Shown here one piece after another: positions 8,815-17,040 of a stretch of 34,073 nt of DNA; position 1 is the first letter of the stretch; each line of letters opens with the position of its first letter. The position numbers were made by a program, and so were the translations under genes. This stretch comes from Acidobacteriota bacterium. GTDB taxonomy: Bacteria > Acidobacteriota > Terriglobia > Versatilivoradales > Versatilivoraceae. A model generated the notes under the pieces. The model saw nothing but the letters and a program-made list of their open reading frames with translations, was not told the origin of the DNA and did no database searches. The stretch is taken from NCBI GenBank assembly GCA_009841055.1, contig VXMN01000332.1, forward strand, positions 1 through 34,073, in the 5' to 3' direction.

Positions 8815-10095
8815 CTAACCTGGCCTCATCGAGCGATGGTCTTCCAATGTAATCCCGACATCGAGCCCCTTGGTGTTTCCGAATTCCTCTAGGTGGTGCA
8901 CGGCCTTCTCGATCAGGGAGGCAAACGGAGGGATCAGGGAGGGCACGTGGGTTAGAATCTTGCCGCCCTCGCCGACCAGCACGTAGCTCGGATAGCCCTC
9001 GATACGCAGGAGACGCTCGAAGTCACTCCCTTCGCCTGCGTGCCAGTTCGTCCAGGGCATCGGTTCATCCTGGACAAACCGGGTCACGGTCCCAATCTCC
9101 TCGTCCCCGCTGATCGAGATGACGGCGAAGCGGTCGGCCGGCAGCCTGGCAACCAGTCCCCGGAGCTTCGGCAGATCCGCGACGCACGGCCCGCACCAGG
9201 TTGCCCAGAAATCGAGCAGCACGATGCGGCCGCGATAGTCCGACAGGCGTTCCTCGACGCCGTCGAGCCGTTTGCCCGTCACGTCCGGCAGCACGCCGCC
9301 CACGGTCCCTTGGCGCAGGCTGCGAAGCAGCTCCACTTCTGCCTCGGCCAGCGTTTGATGAGTTGCTGTGCCGTCACGGTCCAATCCCAGGAACCGCTCC
9401 TCCTCCACGCCGACACTCAATCCGGTGGCCACCTCGATGGCCCGCCGACGCAGGACCTCGCGCTCCTCTGTCGGCAGCGCGAACTGGTGATTGGCGGCAC
9501 GCATCATTCCGGCTGCCACGTAATACCTGCCGTTGGCACACAATACGGGGTCTTCGGCCTCGGACGACATTTCCTCGAAGAACTTCGCAACTTGCGCTCC
9601 GTATGGCGTCTGATAGGAGTAGATCTCGTTCAGTACCCGAGGCCACTCCTGGTAGTTGGGTGCGTGGGCGAGGAGAGCCTTTGCGCCGATGTAAAAGTAC
9701 CGGCCCGATTCTTGGTGGGCATTCATCGGCCTTACGAGGAACTCGGCCGCTTCGATCGTCTTTTCATGGGCGCCGCCCAAGTCCAGGATGGCAGTCGCTG
9801 CAGCAAGAGCGGGTTCGAAGTCAGGGGGCTTTGGAAGACCATCTCTCATTTCACGAGGCGACCTGCCCTGTTGAGCGCCCATCCTGAAATGCTCCCGACT
9901 GTTCTTCCGCCAGGCGCGCTCCCGGTCGAGGAACTCTTGCACCACGGCCCAGTCCGCCCCGATCTCAGGTGGCTCAGCATCCGGGGCGACCGCGCGCTGG
10001 CACGACCCCATCGGAGTCACTACCGCCGCCGCAACAAGGATCCAACCGAGCGAACGCCATCGAAACGCGGGTGGGGCGCTGATCTCGTTTTCCAT
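8815..10095 (-). CDS. putative lipoprotein with C-terminal thioredoxin domain
   Basis: The protein is 426 residues from an ATG at 10095, with AAGG upstream. The N-terminus is a hydrophobic signal ending in MGSC (C32), a weak lipobox. Residues about 45-260 form a helical, TPR-like region of unknown family. The thioredoxin domain (about 268-410) carries WCGPC at 300-304, the WTNWHAGEGSDFERLLRI segment, and YPSYVL containing the cis-proline region. The domain is highly similar at the nucleotide level to the modules at 5310-5727 and 10364-10773. A disulfide reductase or TlpA-like role outside the cytoplasm is likely. The 240-bp gap on its upstream side (10096-10335) shows no supported gene. Confidence 0.82.
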   Translation of the reverse strand: MENEISAPPAFRWRSLGWILVAAAVVTPMGSCQRAVAPDAEPPEIGADWAVVQEFLDRERAWRKNSREHFRMGAQQGRSPREMRDGLPKPPDFEPALAAATAILDLGGAHEKTIEAAEFLVRPMNAHQESGRYFYIGAKALLAHAPNYQEWPRVLNEIYSYQTPYGAQVAKFFEEMSSEAEDPVLCANGRYYVAAGMMRAANHQFALPTEEREVLRRRAIEVATGLSVGVEEERFLGLDRDGTATHQTLAEAEVELLRSLRQGTVGGVLPDVTGKRLDGVEERLSDYRGRIVLLDFWATWCGPCVADLPKLRGLVARLPADRFAVISISGDEEIGTVTRFVQDEPMPWTNWHAGEGSDFERLLRIEGYPSYVLVGEGGKILTHVPSLIPPFASLIEKAVHHLEEFGNTKGLDVGITLEDHRSMRPG

Positions 10096-10335
10096 CGCGT
10101 GGCCTTTCTGGTGAATGCGCTTTTGCCGCTGTCTGGACCTAAAGCGAATACTCCATGCCCCACCGTGCCCAAGGTGTAATCTCCTTCGCTGCCGGCTGCC
10201 GGCACTGATTGAGAGGGTGCTTCAATGTGGCACTTGAAGGGTCCATTGCCAACCTCGGCAGAGTTGATTGCTTCAGGGCGAAGGGCATGTGAACAGCTCG
10301 GCGGCGTCAGTCCGGATTGGTGGAGCGAAGGTCTT

Positions 10336-10764
10336 TCAATTCAGACTCGACATGAAGCCCCGGGTGCTTCCGGATTTACGCAGCCGATCCACCACCTTCT
10401 CAGTCAGGGAAATGAACGGGGAGTCCAGAGCGCCGGTCCGGGTCAAAATTGTGCCGTTCTCGTCAGCCAGCACGTAGGTAGGATAGGTTCTGGTACCCAG
10501 TAAACGCCCGAGGTCACTCTCCTTGCCCGCGTGCCAGTTCGTCCAAGGCATGGGTTCATCCTGAATAAATCCGGTCACCGTCCCAAGCTCCTCGTCCGCG
10601 CTGATCGCGACGAGAGCGAACCGGTCCGCCGGCAGCTCGGCAACCAGTTCCCGAAGCTTCGGCAGATGTGCGATGCACGGCCCGCACCAGGTTGCCCAGA
10701 AATTGAGCAGCACGATGCGGCCCCGATAGTCCGACAGTGCTTCCTCGATTCCGTCGAGACGCAT
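10336..10764 (-). pseudogene. 5'-truncated copy of the thioredoxin module
   Basis: This 142-residue frame starts (ATG 10764) in the middle of the conserved module, at RLDGIEEALSDYRGR, and includes WCGPC at 26-30. It lacks any signal peptide or N-terminal domain. Similarity to the other two copies continues upstream of the ATG (DLTG, matching DVTG and DVAG) into an in-frame TGA at 10777-10779, so the natural N-terminus has been lost. The redox motif and fold core are intact, so a cytoplasmic 142-residue thioredoxin-like product is possible. It lies 96 bp downstream of the M56-TonB gene on the same strand. Confidence 0.7.
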
Positions 10765-10860
10765 GCCTGTCAGGTCTCAACGTTGTTTCCTGGGCACGCC
10801 GGGAAAACGATGGGAACTGCAATCTCTACAACGTGATTGACCGGGACAATTGGCCCGTAG

Positions 10861-12987
10861 TCAACCTGTCCTTGGAGGCGTATCAAAAACGAACTTGATG
10901 GTGATGGTGGTGACCACCTCGACCGGTTTTCCCTGATGGATGGTGGGTGCGTATTTCCACTCTTTCACCGCGTCTATGACTGAAGCAACGGCATGCCGGT
11001 AAAGTGACGGTTCTCCGTCGACGGCTCTCAGGGCTTGGACCGAACCGTCCTTTCCAATGGTGGCTTCCAGCACCAACGCCCCTTCGATTCCGGTGGAAAA
11101 CGCCCCCGATGGACAGGGCGGGGCCAACTGGTAAACGATCTTCTTCCGCTGCTCCTCCTCATTCAACCGAATCCGCTCCGACGATGGTTGTGTGTCGAAA
11201 TCGTTGGGTGATCCAAAATTCAGGGCTTGCGATGGAAATCGATTGGGAGGCGCCGGGGTCGGGAACCTTGCCGGCACCGTTCCCCATCTGTCGCCGTCGG
11301 CGAATTGAACACCCACTACGCCAACCGCAAAATCCTCGGGAATCTCTTCTAACGGAAAGTAGATCACGTACGGATGGAACACACGATTGGCCGGGTCCGG
11401 GAATAGCCCATTTCGAGGAGGGAGGGGTCTCTGAAAAGAGTCAAGGAATCTTTGAGCGCTTGTTCCGGGCATGCGGTCGGTGGAAAAGGAGCCATGGGGT
11501 TCCAGGTCAAGCTGATACATTTCCGCGCTCACCGTCCGCCGGAGCCGGGCATGGCGGAATTTCAGCCGCACCGCAGTGATCTTCCTGGCCGTCCGATTGG
11601 CAAAACTGACACGCGGCAGGAGCAGGTAGACACCCCCTTCCTCGACCTTCATCGCCCTCAAAAGGGCATCGGTGATGAGCAGGGGACTGCCTCTTGGATT
11701 CCCAAACGATATCGGTATTTCCGGACTCCGATCGATTTGCTGCAAGGTGATGGTGGGAGGAGGATATCCCATCCGCTTGAAACGCATGGACTCCTCGACT
11801 ATCGGTCCGCATTCGCTGCCGGACATGCGTACCACCGCGCTCACGTCTTCCGGAATCTCTTCCTGACTGGTTTGGATTCGTAGCGAGTACCTGTTGGTCG
11901 AGCTGCTCCAGGCCGCGTAGGCATCACGGTTCACAAGACCCGCACCCAGGGAAAAGACCGTCAGCGCCGCCACCAATCCGATGATCAAGGCGCGTTCCGG
12001 GGTGCCGAGCCTTCTCGGCGGGTCGGCGGACAGGAGATGTTTCATGCGTCTCTTGAGGCTTGCGCCGCCAATGGAAGAGGTTCCAACCAGCCGCTGCTCC
12101 ACGCAGGCCCTGGCGACCTTCAGAATTCCCGAAACGTAGGTCTCAGGAGACTTTTTAAGCCTCACAACTTCTTCATCGCAAGCCCGCTCCCGCTCTTCGA
12201 ACAACTTCCTGTCGATGAGCCATGCCAGAGGATAGAACCACAGCAAAGCCATGACCGCCTTCTGGAGGATGACGGCGAGGTTGTCCCTGCGCTCCACGTG
12301 AAGCAGCTCGTGCAGCATGACCGCTTCCAGCTCCTCGTCGTTCAAGCGGCTTGCGGCCTCTTCGGGCAACAACACCATGGGCCTCCATATGCCCCAAAGT
12401 CCTGCTTCGGTGACTCTGGCCGAAATGAGAATGTCAACGTCCTGTTTCAACAGAAGCCAGGAGCGGACGCGCTTCAGGATCTCCGTTTCTCTGGAAGAGA
12501 CCAGCCCATGGCTGATCTTGACGGCCCAGGCCAGATGAAAAGAGCCTCTTGCCCAGCGAACAACGAAGAATACGAACCCCACCAGCCAGGTCAGCGTGAG
12601 CGCGCAATACAGTTCGTTGTGGGATTCGGCGGACACGGGCTGACCCACAACGGGCCGGCTCAGGAGCAAGGGACTCAGGACTTCATAGAGGGGTCTTCCC
12701 GGATCGGAAGCAGGAGCCCCATTGGTTGCCTGTTCCAGGGGTGGAGGGAGAAGGGACGGCGTCGCGGACGGAATATCCGATATCAGCCATGCCAACAGGA
12801 CTGAAGGAACCAGTAGCTTGACCGCGGCCAGAAGCCAGAACCAGTATCGAGTACTAGCCGGCGCCCGCTTGAGCAACCGGACACCCAATGCCACAAATCC
12901 GACAAAGAGAGTTGCCTCCCAGAGGTGGACCGCAACGTTGGGCCACAGCCAGGAAGACCACTCCGCCAACCATGAGTGCATGTTCAT
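10861..12987 (-). CDS. BlaR1-like M56 metalloprotease with C-terminal TonB domain
   Basis: The protein has 708 residues. The N-terminal half has membrane helices (about 25-40, 48-70, 127-145, and one after the protease motif) typical of the M56 sensor-protease family. The zinc motif HELLH is at 226-230, followed by ERRDN, and a downstream RACDEEVV segment supplies the usual third ligand. After a transmembrane segment near residue 340 comes a periplasmic region, and the last 70 residues form a TonB C-terminal domain (LEATIGKDGSVQALR, KEWKYAPTIHQGKPVEV). In characterised BlaR1/MecR1 systems the protease inactivates the partner repressor on sensing a signal. Here the beta-lactam sensor domain is replaced by other sequence ending in TonB, so the signal is unknown. 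It starts 44 bp after the BlaI gene. Confidence 0.88.
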   Translation of the reverse strand: MNMHSWLAEWSSWLWPNVAVHLWEATLFVGFVALGVRLLKRAPASTRYWFWLLAAVKLLVPSVLLAWLISDIPSATPSLLPPPLEQATNGAPASDPGRPLYEVLSPLLLSRPVVGQPVSAESHNELYCALTLTWLVGFVFFVVRWARGSFHLAWAVKISHGLVSSRETEILKRVRSWLLLKQDVDILISARVTEAGLWGIWRPMVLLPEEAASRLNDEELEAVMLHELLHVERRDNLAVILQKAVMALLWFYPLAWLIDRKLFEERERACDEEVVRLKKSPETYVSGILKVARACVEQRLVGTSSIGGASLKRRMKHLLSADPPRRLGTPERALIIGLVAALTVFSLGAGLVNRDAYAAWSSSTNRYSLRIQTSQEEIPEDVSAVVRMSGSECGPIVEESMRFKRMGYPPPTITLQQIDRSPEIPISFGNPRGSPLLITDALLRAMKVEEGGVYLLLPRVSFANRTARKITAVRLKFRHARLRRTVSAEMYQLDLEPHGSFSTDRMPGTSAQRFLDSFQRPLPPRNGLFPDPANRVFHPYVIYFPLEEIPEDFAVGVVGVQFADGDRWGTVPARFPTPAPPNRFPSQALNFGSPNDFDTQPSSERIRLNEEEQRKKIVYQLAPPCPSGAFSTGIEGALVLEATIGKDGSVQALRAVDGEPSLYRHAVASVIDAVKEWKYAPTIHQGKPVEVVTTITIKFVFDTPPRTG

Positions 12988-13031
12988 GAGAGACAGCGCT
13001 CCTCACCTGCTCGCAGGCTCCTGTCCGGAAC

Positions 13032-13451
13032 TCACTCGGGTTTGTCATCCAATGCAGCCGTCCCCGATTGGCGGGATTCTCGTTCCTTGAGCATCCTTTC
13101 CAGGTCCCGCAGTTCTTCCAGTGTCAGTTTGCCTGAGTCCACCAGGTGGGACATCACAGGCCGGTGTGAACCGCCGAACAACTCCAGAAAATCGTTCACC
13201 AGGCGGCGGTAGGCCTGCTTTTGGGTAATTACCGGGACAAAAACATAAGCATTCCCGATCTTTCGCTGTTTCCGCAAGGCTCCCTTTGTTTCCAGGCGAA
13301 AGACCAGGGTCTGGACCGTCGTATAGGCGAGGGGCTTCCTCACAGGGATCTGCTCCAGAATTTCCCTGATGGACGCCCTGCCGAGTTTCCAGAGAGCTTC
13401 CATCGCCTTGAGCTCAAGCGGCGACAGTTTGATATGGTTCCTCTGTGTCAA
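13032..13451 (-). CDS. BlaI/MecI-family transcriptional repressor
   Basis: The start is placed at the TTG at 13451 because AAAGGAGGT lies about six bases upstream. Longer frames would have to translate through this ribosome binding site. The 139-residue product begins MTQRNHIKLSPLELKAMEAL and has the winged helix typical of the family (SIREILEQIP, YTTVQTLVFRLETKGALRK), followed by a C-terminal dimerisation part (LTLEELRDLERMLKERE). BlaI proteins bind short dyads related to TACTACAnnTGTAGTA as dimers and are cleaved when the M56 partner is activated. The gene is directly upstream of its M56 partner. The likely target includes the promoter dyad at 13817-13840. Confidence 0.9.
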   Translation of the reverse strand: MTQRNHIKLSPLELKAMEALWKLGRASIREILEQIPVRKPLAYTTVQTLVFRLETKGALRKQRKIGNAYVFVPVITQKQAYRRLVNDFLELFGGSHRPVMSHLVDSGKLTLEELRDLERMLKERESRQSGTAALDDKPE

Positions 13452-13558
13452 GAGAACACCTCCTTTACCTTGCATTGCCGAGGACAGGACCCGTATTGGA
13501 AATTGTGTAGTCTTGCGGAATCGCAAAGACCGACGCACTCGGTTCCCCCTGCCGGAGC

Positions 13559-13705
13559 TCAAAGCATTCCCTGATCCGGCGGGTTCCACTCCTTGTATTG
13601 AGCTGTCAAGGGAAGCCACTGTCCTTGCAGCAGCAGCGGAAGGGTCGACCCGAGTACAGGTGTGACGCAAACCGACAGAACCCTGCTAGTTGTCTTTCTT
13701 TTCAT
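13559..13705 (-). CDS. 48-residue hypothetical peptide leading the BlaI operon
   Basis: The ORF starts at an ATG at 13705 preceded by GGAGGTGAAACG, one of the best ribosome binding sites in the window. The peptide has a basic N-terminus (MKRKTTSR), a hydrophobic core (about residues 9-27) and a polar C-terminus (QYKEWNPPDQGML). This resembles a signal peptide or a single-span membrane peptide. It lies between the candidate promoter at 13817-13849 and blaI, so it would be the first translated gene of the operon. No family is recognised. It may instead be a truncated secreted protein, since no open frame continues after its stop. Confidence 0.55.
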   Translation of the reverse strand: MKRKTTSRVLSVCVTPVLGSTLPLLLQGQWLPLTAQYKEWNPPDQGML

Positions 13706-13816
13706 CGTTTCACCTCCAAAGGCATTCGGGTCCCTGGCAGAGCGTGCTCCAAGGTCCCAGCATCGGCTGAAGGAAAGCCTGTTTTTCAGAGCAGGAATCT
13801 TTTTATATGATTTACG

Positions 13817-13849
13817 AGTACTAATACCCTCATTTGTAGTTATCGTCAA
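13817..13849 (-). promoter_or_regulatory. sigma70-like promoter with overlapping dyad, candidate BlaI operator
   Basis: Read on the minus strand there is TTGACG (13849-13844), a 17-bp spacer and TATTAG (13826-13821). A 24-bp imperfect dyad (13817-13840) begins ACTACAAAT and ends ATTAGTACT, with 7 of 12 positions symmetric. It covers the spacer and the -10 element, and ACTACA matches a BlaI half-site. This fits autorepression of the peptide-blaI-M56 operon. The rest of the 13706-14017 gap shows no gene. Confidence 0.5.
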
Positions 13850-14017
13850 GCACAAACCTCTCCGGATGTCGATCTCCCAGGGAAAATCGCCGGTACCGGT
13901 CAGGTTGGAATGGTTCCGCTGGGTGTGATCAGGATCCTCTATCCCGGGAATCGACGGCAGAGAGGGGCCTTGGCGGCGCCACGCTCCAGGACAGCCCGGC
14001 CCCGTGCCAGCGGGCGC

Positions 14018-15097
14018 CTACCGGGCGCCGGCTATCTGCAATGGATGGTGGAGGCGGTAGTGCCAGGCCAGCACGTCCCGGCCGAAGTCGCCGTCGAAGT
14101 CTCTCCAGACGGAGTGGCTGTGGTTGTTGTTGTTCTGGGTATTGTCGTATTCGATCAGGAATGACGGGGCCTGTACCCGGTAGTAGTCGCCGGCTCCCGG
14201 CTGCACCGAACCGGCCCAGGCAAAGAAGAGCTGGTCGCGCGGGGTCTTCCTGGCCTTTTGCATCCTCCGCTCGGCCACCTCGTCCGGAAGGATGTTGGCG
14301 TACTCGCCGATCAGGGCCATCAACCGGTCGACCTGCGGGGCAGTCATGTCGGAGGCCGCCAACCCTGACGGCTGGCCTTCCAGTTTGGCCCGCGAATCGG
14401 CCTTGGTGAGGACATCGGGATAGGCCGTCTCGGCCACCTTCGCCTTGCGGAGCTGCCTGGCGTCCAGGGATTGGACCAGGGCTCGCGCCATATCCTCCTC
14501 CTTGGCCAGGGCCCTCATGCCTTGGTAGCGGCCCGCCAGCACCCGGTGGGGGTTGGCTCCCAGGAAGGTGGGGCTGGCCGAAACCAGGCGCCCTTCCTTG
14601 AAGGTGAAATTCAGGGAAATATGGTGCCCCTCCACCCGGAAGCCCCAGGTTCCCTCCAGCGACGGCTTGCCGAAAACGCTGAAGTAGTACTTGTCGATGT
14701 CCCGGTTGCCGGTGGTGTCCTTCTCCAGCACTCGAAGGATCTCCTCCAGGGTCTGGACCGCCATCACCTTGGCGAAACCGGCCTGGCTCAGGCCGGCGGC
14801 CAGCAGAGCATCGGCCAGGCGGCGCTGTTCGGGAGCCATGCCCTTGTAGTTCACCCCTTTTCGGGCGTAGCCGTACTCCCTGGCGAAAGCGCTGTCGGGG
14901 AAGAAGTGCCACACCGTCCGGGTCTGGTGGCCGAAGTCGTAGACCACCTTGGCCCGCTGCTCCTCCGTGAGCGAGTTCACAAACCGGGTGGCGGTTTCAT
15001 ACAGGACCGTCTCGGTCCTGGTCCGGTGATTGGCCGCCACAAGGGCCAGGGCGCAAACGGCCAGGGCGCAGAGTCGGAAAGTCACGGGCTTGGTCAT
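14018..15097 (-). CDS. DUF3500 family protein
   Basis: The protein is 359 residues from an ATG at 15097 with GGAGG upstream. A signal peptide covers about residues 1-22 (ALAVCALALVAA). The family hallmarks are present: FVNSLTEEQR near the N-terminus, the central GTWGFRVEGHHISLNFT segment, and the C-terminal signature EYDNTQNNNNHSHSVWRDFD followed by GDFG. DUF3500 has no firmly assigned biochemical function; the conserved Asp, Asn and His residues suggest a metal or ligand site. It lies 72 bp after the aldolase gene on the same strand and may be the last gene of the cyclitol-type operon. GGCGCC words flanking its stop codon could form a weak hairpin. Confidence 0.88.
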   Translation of the reverse strand: MTKPVTFRLCALAVCALALVAANHRTRTETVLYETATRFVNSLTEEQRAKVVYDFGHQTRTVWHFFPDSAFAREYGYARKGVNYKGMAPEQRRLADALLAAGLSQAGFAKVMAVQTLEEILRVLEKDTTGNRDIDKYYFSVFGKPSLEGTWGFRVEGHHISLNFTFKEGRLVSASPTFLGANPHRVLAGRYQGMRALAKEEDMARALVQSLDARQLRKAKVAETAYPDVLTKADSRAKLEGQPSGLAASDMTAPQVDRLMALIGEYANILPDEVAERRMQKARKTPRDQLFFAWAGSVQPGAGDYYRVQAPSFLIEYDNTQNNNNHSHSVWRDFDGDFGRDVLAWHYRLHHPLQIAGAR

Positions 15098-15169
15098 GCC
15101 ACCCTCCTGGTGTTGTCGGTTGAGTTGCCTGAATCATACTCCAAGCGGGACACCGATCCTAGCCCGCCC

Positions 15170-15931
15170 TCACTCCCTGGCCTGCTGCAGGTAGCCCTTG
15201 ACCGCCGGGCCCAGCACCGACTCCAGGGAGATGGCGATGAAGCGAGCCCCCTTTTGCCGCCACTGCCGGGCGGTCTCCAGGTTGCGCACCATGAGTCCCA
15301 GGGCCACATCGGTGGGCGCCACTGCGTCGGCGATGCGCTGCATGGCTGCCTGGACCTCGGGGTGCTGGGCCTGACCCGGCAGGCCCAGGGACTGGGAGAG
15401 ATCGGAAGGCCCGATGAAGACCACGTCGATCCCGCCCACCTTCAGGATTTCGGGCAGGTGATCCACCGCCCGGGCGGTCTCGATTTGCAAAACCACCAGG
15501 GTCTCGGCGTTGGCTGCTTCCGTGTACTCCCCCAGGGACTGGGTCTGCCCGTAGTCGGCGGCCCGCACTCCCGCCAGGCCACGGATGCCCAGGGGTTGGT
15601 ATTTCACCGAGCGAACGGCGGCCTCCGCCTCGGCTGCCGTCTGCACCCAGGGAACCAGCAGTCCCTGGGCTCCGGTGTCCAGAAACCTCAGGATAACGGG
15701 CTGCTGATTGGTGGTGACCCGAACGATGGGAGTCACCCCCCGCAACTCCGCCGCCCGCGTCATGTTCTCGCAGTCCCGAGGCTCCACCGTCCCGTGTTCG
15801 GCGTCGAAGACCAGAAAGTCCCATCCCTGATATCCCAGGAATTCAATCAGTCCCGGATCGGGATAGCGGACGAAAGCCCCGAAGACGGTTTCTCCGGCCT
15901 TCAACCTGGCCTTGGTCGTATTCTTCTGCAA
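15170..15931 (-). CDS. HpcH/HpaI-type class II pyruvate aldolase
   Basis: The start is a TTG at 15931 with GGGGGTG about six bases upstream. The 253-residue product matches the family length. It has the expected motifs: DAEHG (metal site region), RVTTNQQPVILRFLDTGAQG (substrate arginine and barrel strand), QIETARAVDHLPEIL (metal-ligand glutamate) and GGIDVVFIGPSDLSQSLG (metal-ligand aspartate). Such enzymes reversibly cleave 2-keto-3-deoxy acids to pyruvate and an aldehyde in the cytoplasm, using a divalent metal. It follows the iolG-like gene by 62 bp. In this cluster it could cleave the ring-opened or deoxy product, taking the place of the IolC/IolJ route; that is inference. Confidence 0.9.
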   Translation of the reverse strand: MQKNTTKARLKAGETVFGAFVRYPDPGLIEFLGYQGWDFLVFDAEHGTVEPRDCENMTRAAELRGVTPIVRVTTNQQPVILRFLDTGAQGLLVPWVQTAAEAEAAVRSVKYQPLGIRGLAGVRAADYGQTQSLGEYTEAANAETLVVLQIETARAVDHLPEILKVGGIDVVFIGPSDLSQSLGLPGQAQHPEVQAAMQRIADAVAPTDVALGLMVRNLETARQWRQKGARFIAISLESVLGPAVKGYLQQARE

Positions 15932-15993
15932 AAGAGCACCCCCTCTGATCTATTTGATTCGATCGGCCCGGACGACGCCGGTCGCCTCGCGTT

Positions 15994-17010
15994 TCATCCC
16001 GGCTTGCCGACCACCACCGGCCGGTTCTTACGATAGGACCTCCAGGCCGCCAACCCCAGTTCCACCGCGCGCCGCCCGTCCCGGCCCGTGACCGGCGGCG
16101 CGGAGTTTTCCAGCACCGATACGACAAACGCCTTCATCTCGGCAAGATAGGACTCCTGGTAGCGTTCCAGGAAAAAATAGAGGGGGAGCGGCCCGTGAAC
16201 CCCCTGGCCGTTGCTGTAAACGGCTTGATGGGAGGTGCGGTTGCCCACCACCACTTGCCCTTCCGAACCGAAGACCTCCACCCGCTGGTCATAACCGTAA
16301 ACGGCCCGGCGGCTGTTGTCGATGGCGCCCAGGGCGCCGCCGGCGAAGCGCAGCATCACCATGGCCGTATCCAGATCACCGGCCTGGCCGATGGCCGGGT
16401 CTATCAAGGTGCTTCCAGTGGCATAGAGCTCCTCGATCTCGTCTCCGGCCAGGTAACCGGCGATATCGAAGTCGTGGATGGTCATGTCCAGGAAGATTCC
16501 ACCGGAGGCCTTGACGTACTCGGCGGGAGGAGGTTCCGGGTCCCGGCTGGTGACGCGCACCAGGTGGGGTGTCCCGATCCTGCCCGCGGCCACGGCCTCC
16601 CGCGCCTGGTGAAAGCTGGGGTCGAAGCGCCGGTTGAATCCCACTTGCAGCTTCACTTCGTAGTCCTGAACGGCCTTCAGGGCGTCATCGATCTCCTGCA
16701 GATCCAGGGCCAGCGGCTTCTCGCAGAAGATGTGCTTTCCGGCAAACGCCGCCTGACGGATCAACTCGGGATGGGTGGGTGTGCTGGAGCAGATGACCAC
16801 CGCGTCGACGGAGGGATCCTCCATGATGCGGGCCTCCTCCTCGGCGAAAGAGGGAATCCCGAAATCGGCGGCACAGCGCTTGGCGGCCTCCCGGGAAATG
16901 TCCACCACGGCCGACAGGCGGGCTTCCGGAATGCGGCGGGTCAGGTTTTGTGCGTGGATGCGACCGATGCGGCCTGCACCGAACAGGCCCAGGTTGAGTT
17001 GAGCGACCAA
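15994..17010 (-). CDS. iolG: Gfo/Idh/MocA dehydrogenase, inositol 2-dehydrogenase-like
   Basis: The protein is 338 residues from a TTG at 17010 with GAGG nine bases upstream. The N-terminal Rossmann fold shows GAGRIGRIHAQNL. EKPLALD carries the catalytic lysine, and DMTIHDFD contains the Asp and His positions typical of inositol dehydrogenases. The C-terminal half is the usual Gfo/Idh alpha/beta domain. The expected reaction is NAD-dependent oxidation of myo-inositol or a related cyclitol to the inosose. It starts 30 bp after the IolE-like gene. The symbol is by family and context; related enzymes act on other sugars, so substrate specificity is not proven. Confidence 0.82.
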   Translation of the reverse strand: MVAQLNLGLFGAGRIGRIHAQNLTRRIPEARLSAVVDISREAAKRCAADFGIPSFAEEEARIMEDPSVDAVVICSSTPTHPELIRQAAFAGKHIFCEKPLALDLQEIDDALKAVQDYEVKLQVGFNRRFDPSFHQAREAVAAGRIGTPHLVRVTSRDPEPPPAEYVKASGGIFLDMTIHDFDIAGYLAGDEIEELYATGSTLIDPAIGQAGDLDTAMVMLRFAGGALGAIDNSRRAVYGYDQRVEVFGSEGQVVVGNRTSHQAVYSNGQGVHGPLPLYFFLERYQESYLAEMKAFVVSVLENSAPPVTGRDGRRAVELGLAAWRSYRKNRPVVVGKPG

Positions 17011-17040
17011 GAATAGAACCTCACAGTCAACGCCCCCCGG

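Noticed and set aside
13452-13670. N-terminal extension of BlaI to 212 residues
   Set aside because: The extension would overlap the small-peptide gene and the strong ribosome binding site for the TTG at 13451, and has no family similarity.
14471-16036. Long plus-strand open frame (521 codons)
   Set aside because: It is antisense to the DUF3500 and aldolase genes and crosses their spacer. Its translation is rich in Gly, Pro, His and Gln, as expected from the reverse strand of GC-rich genes.
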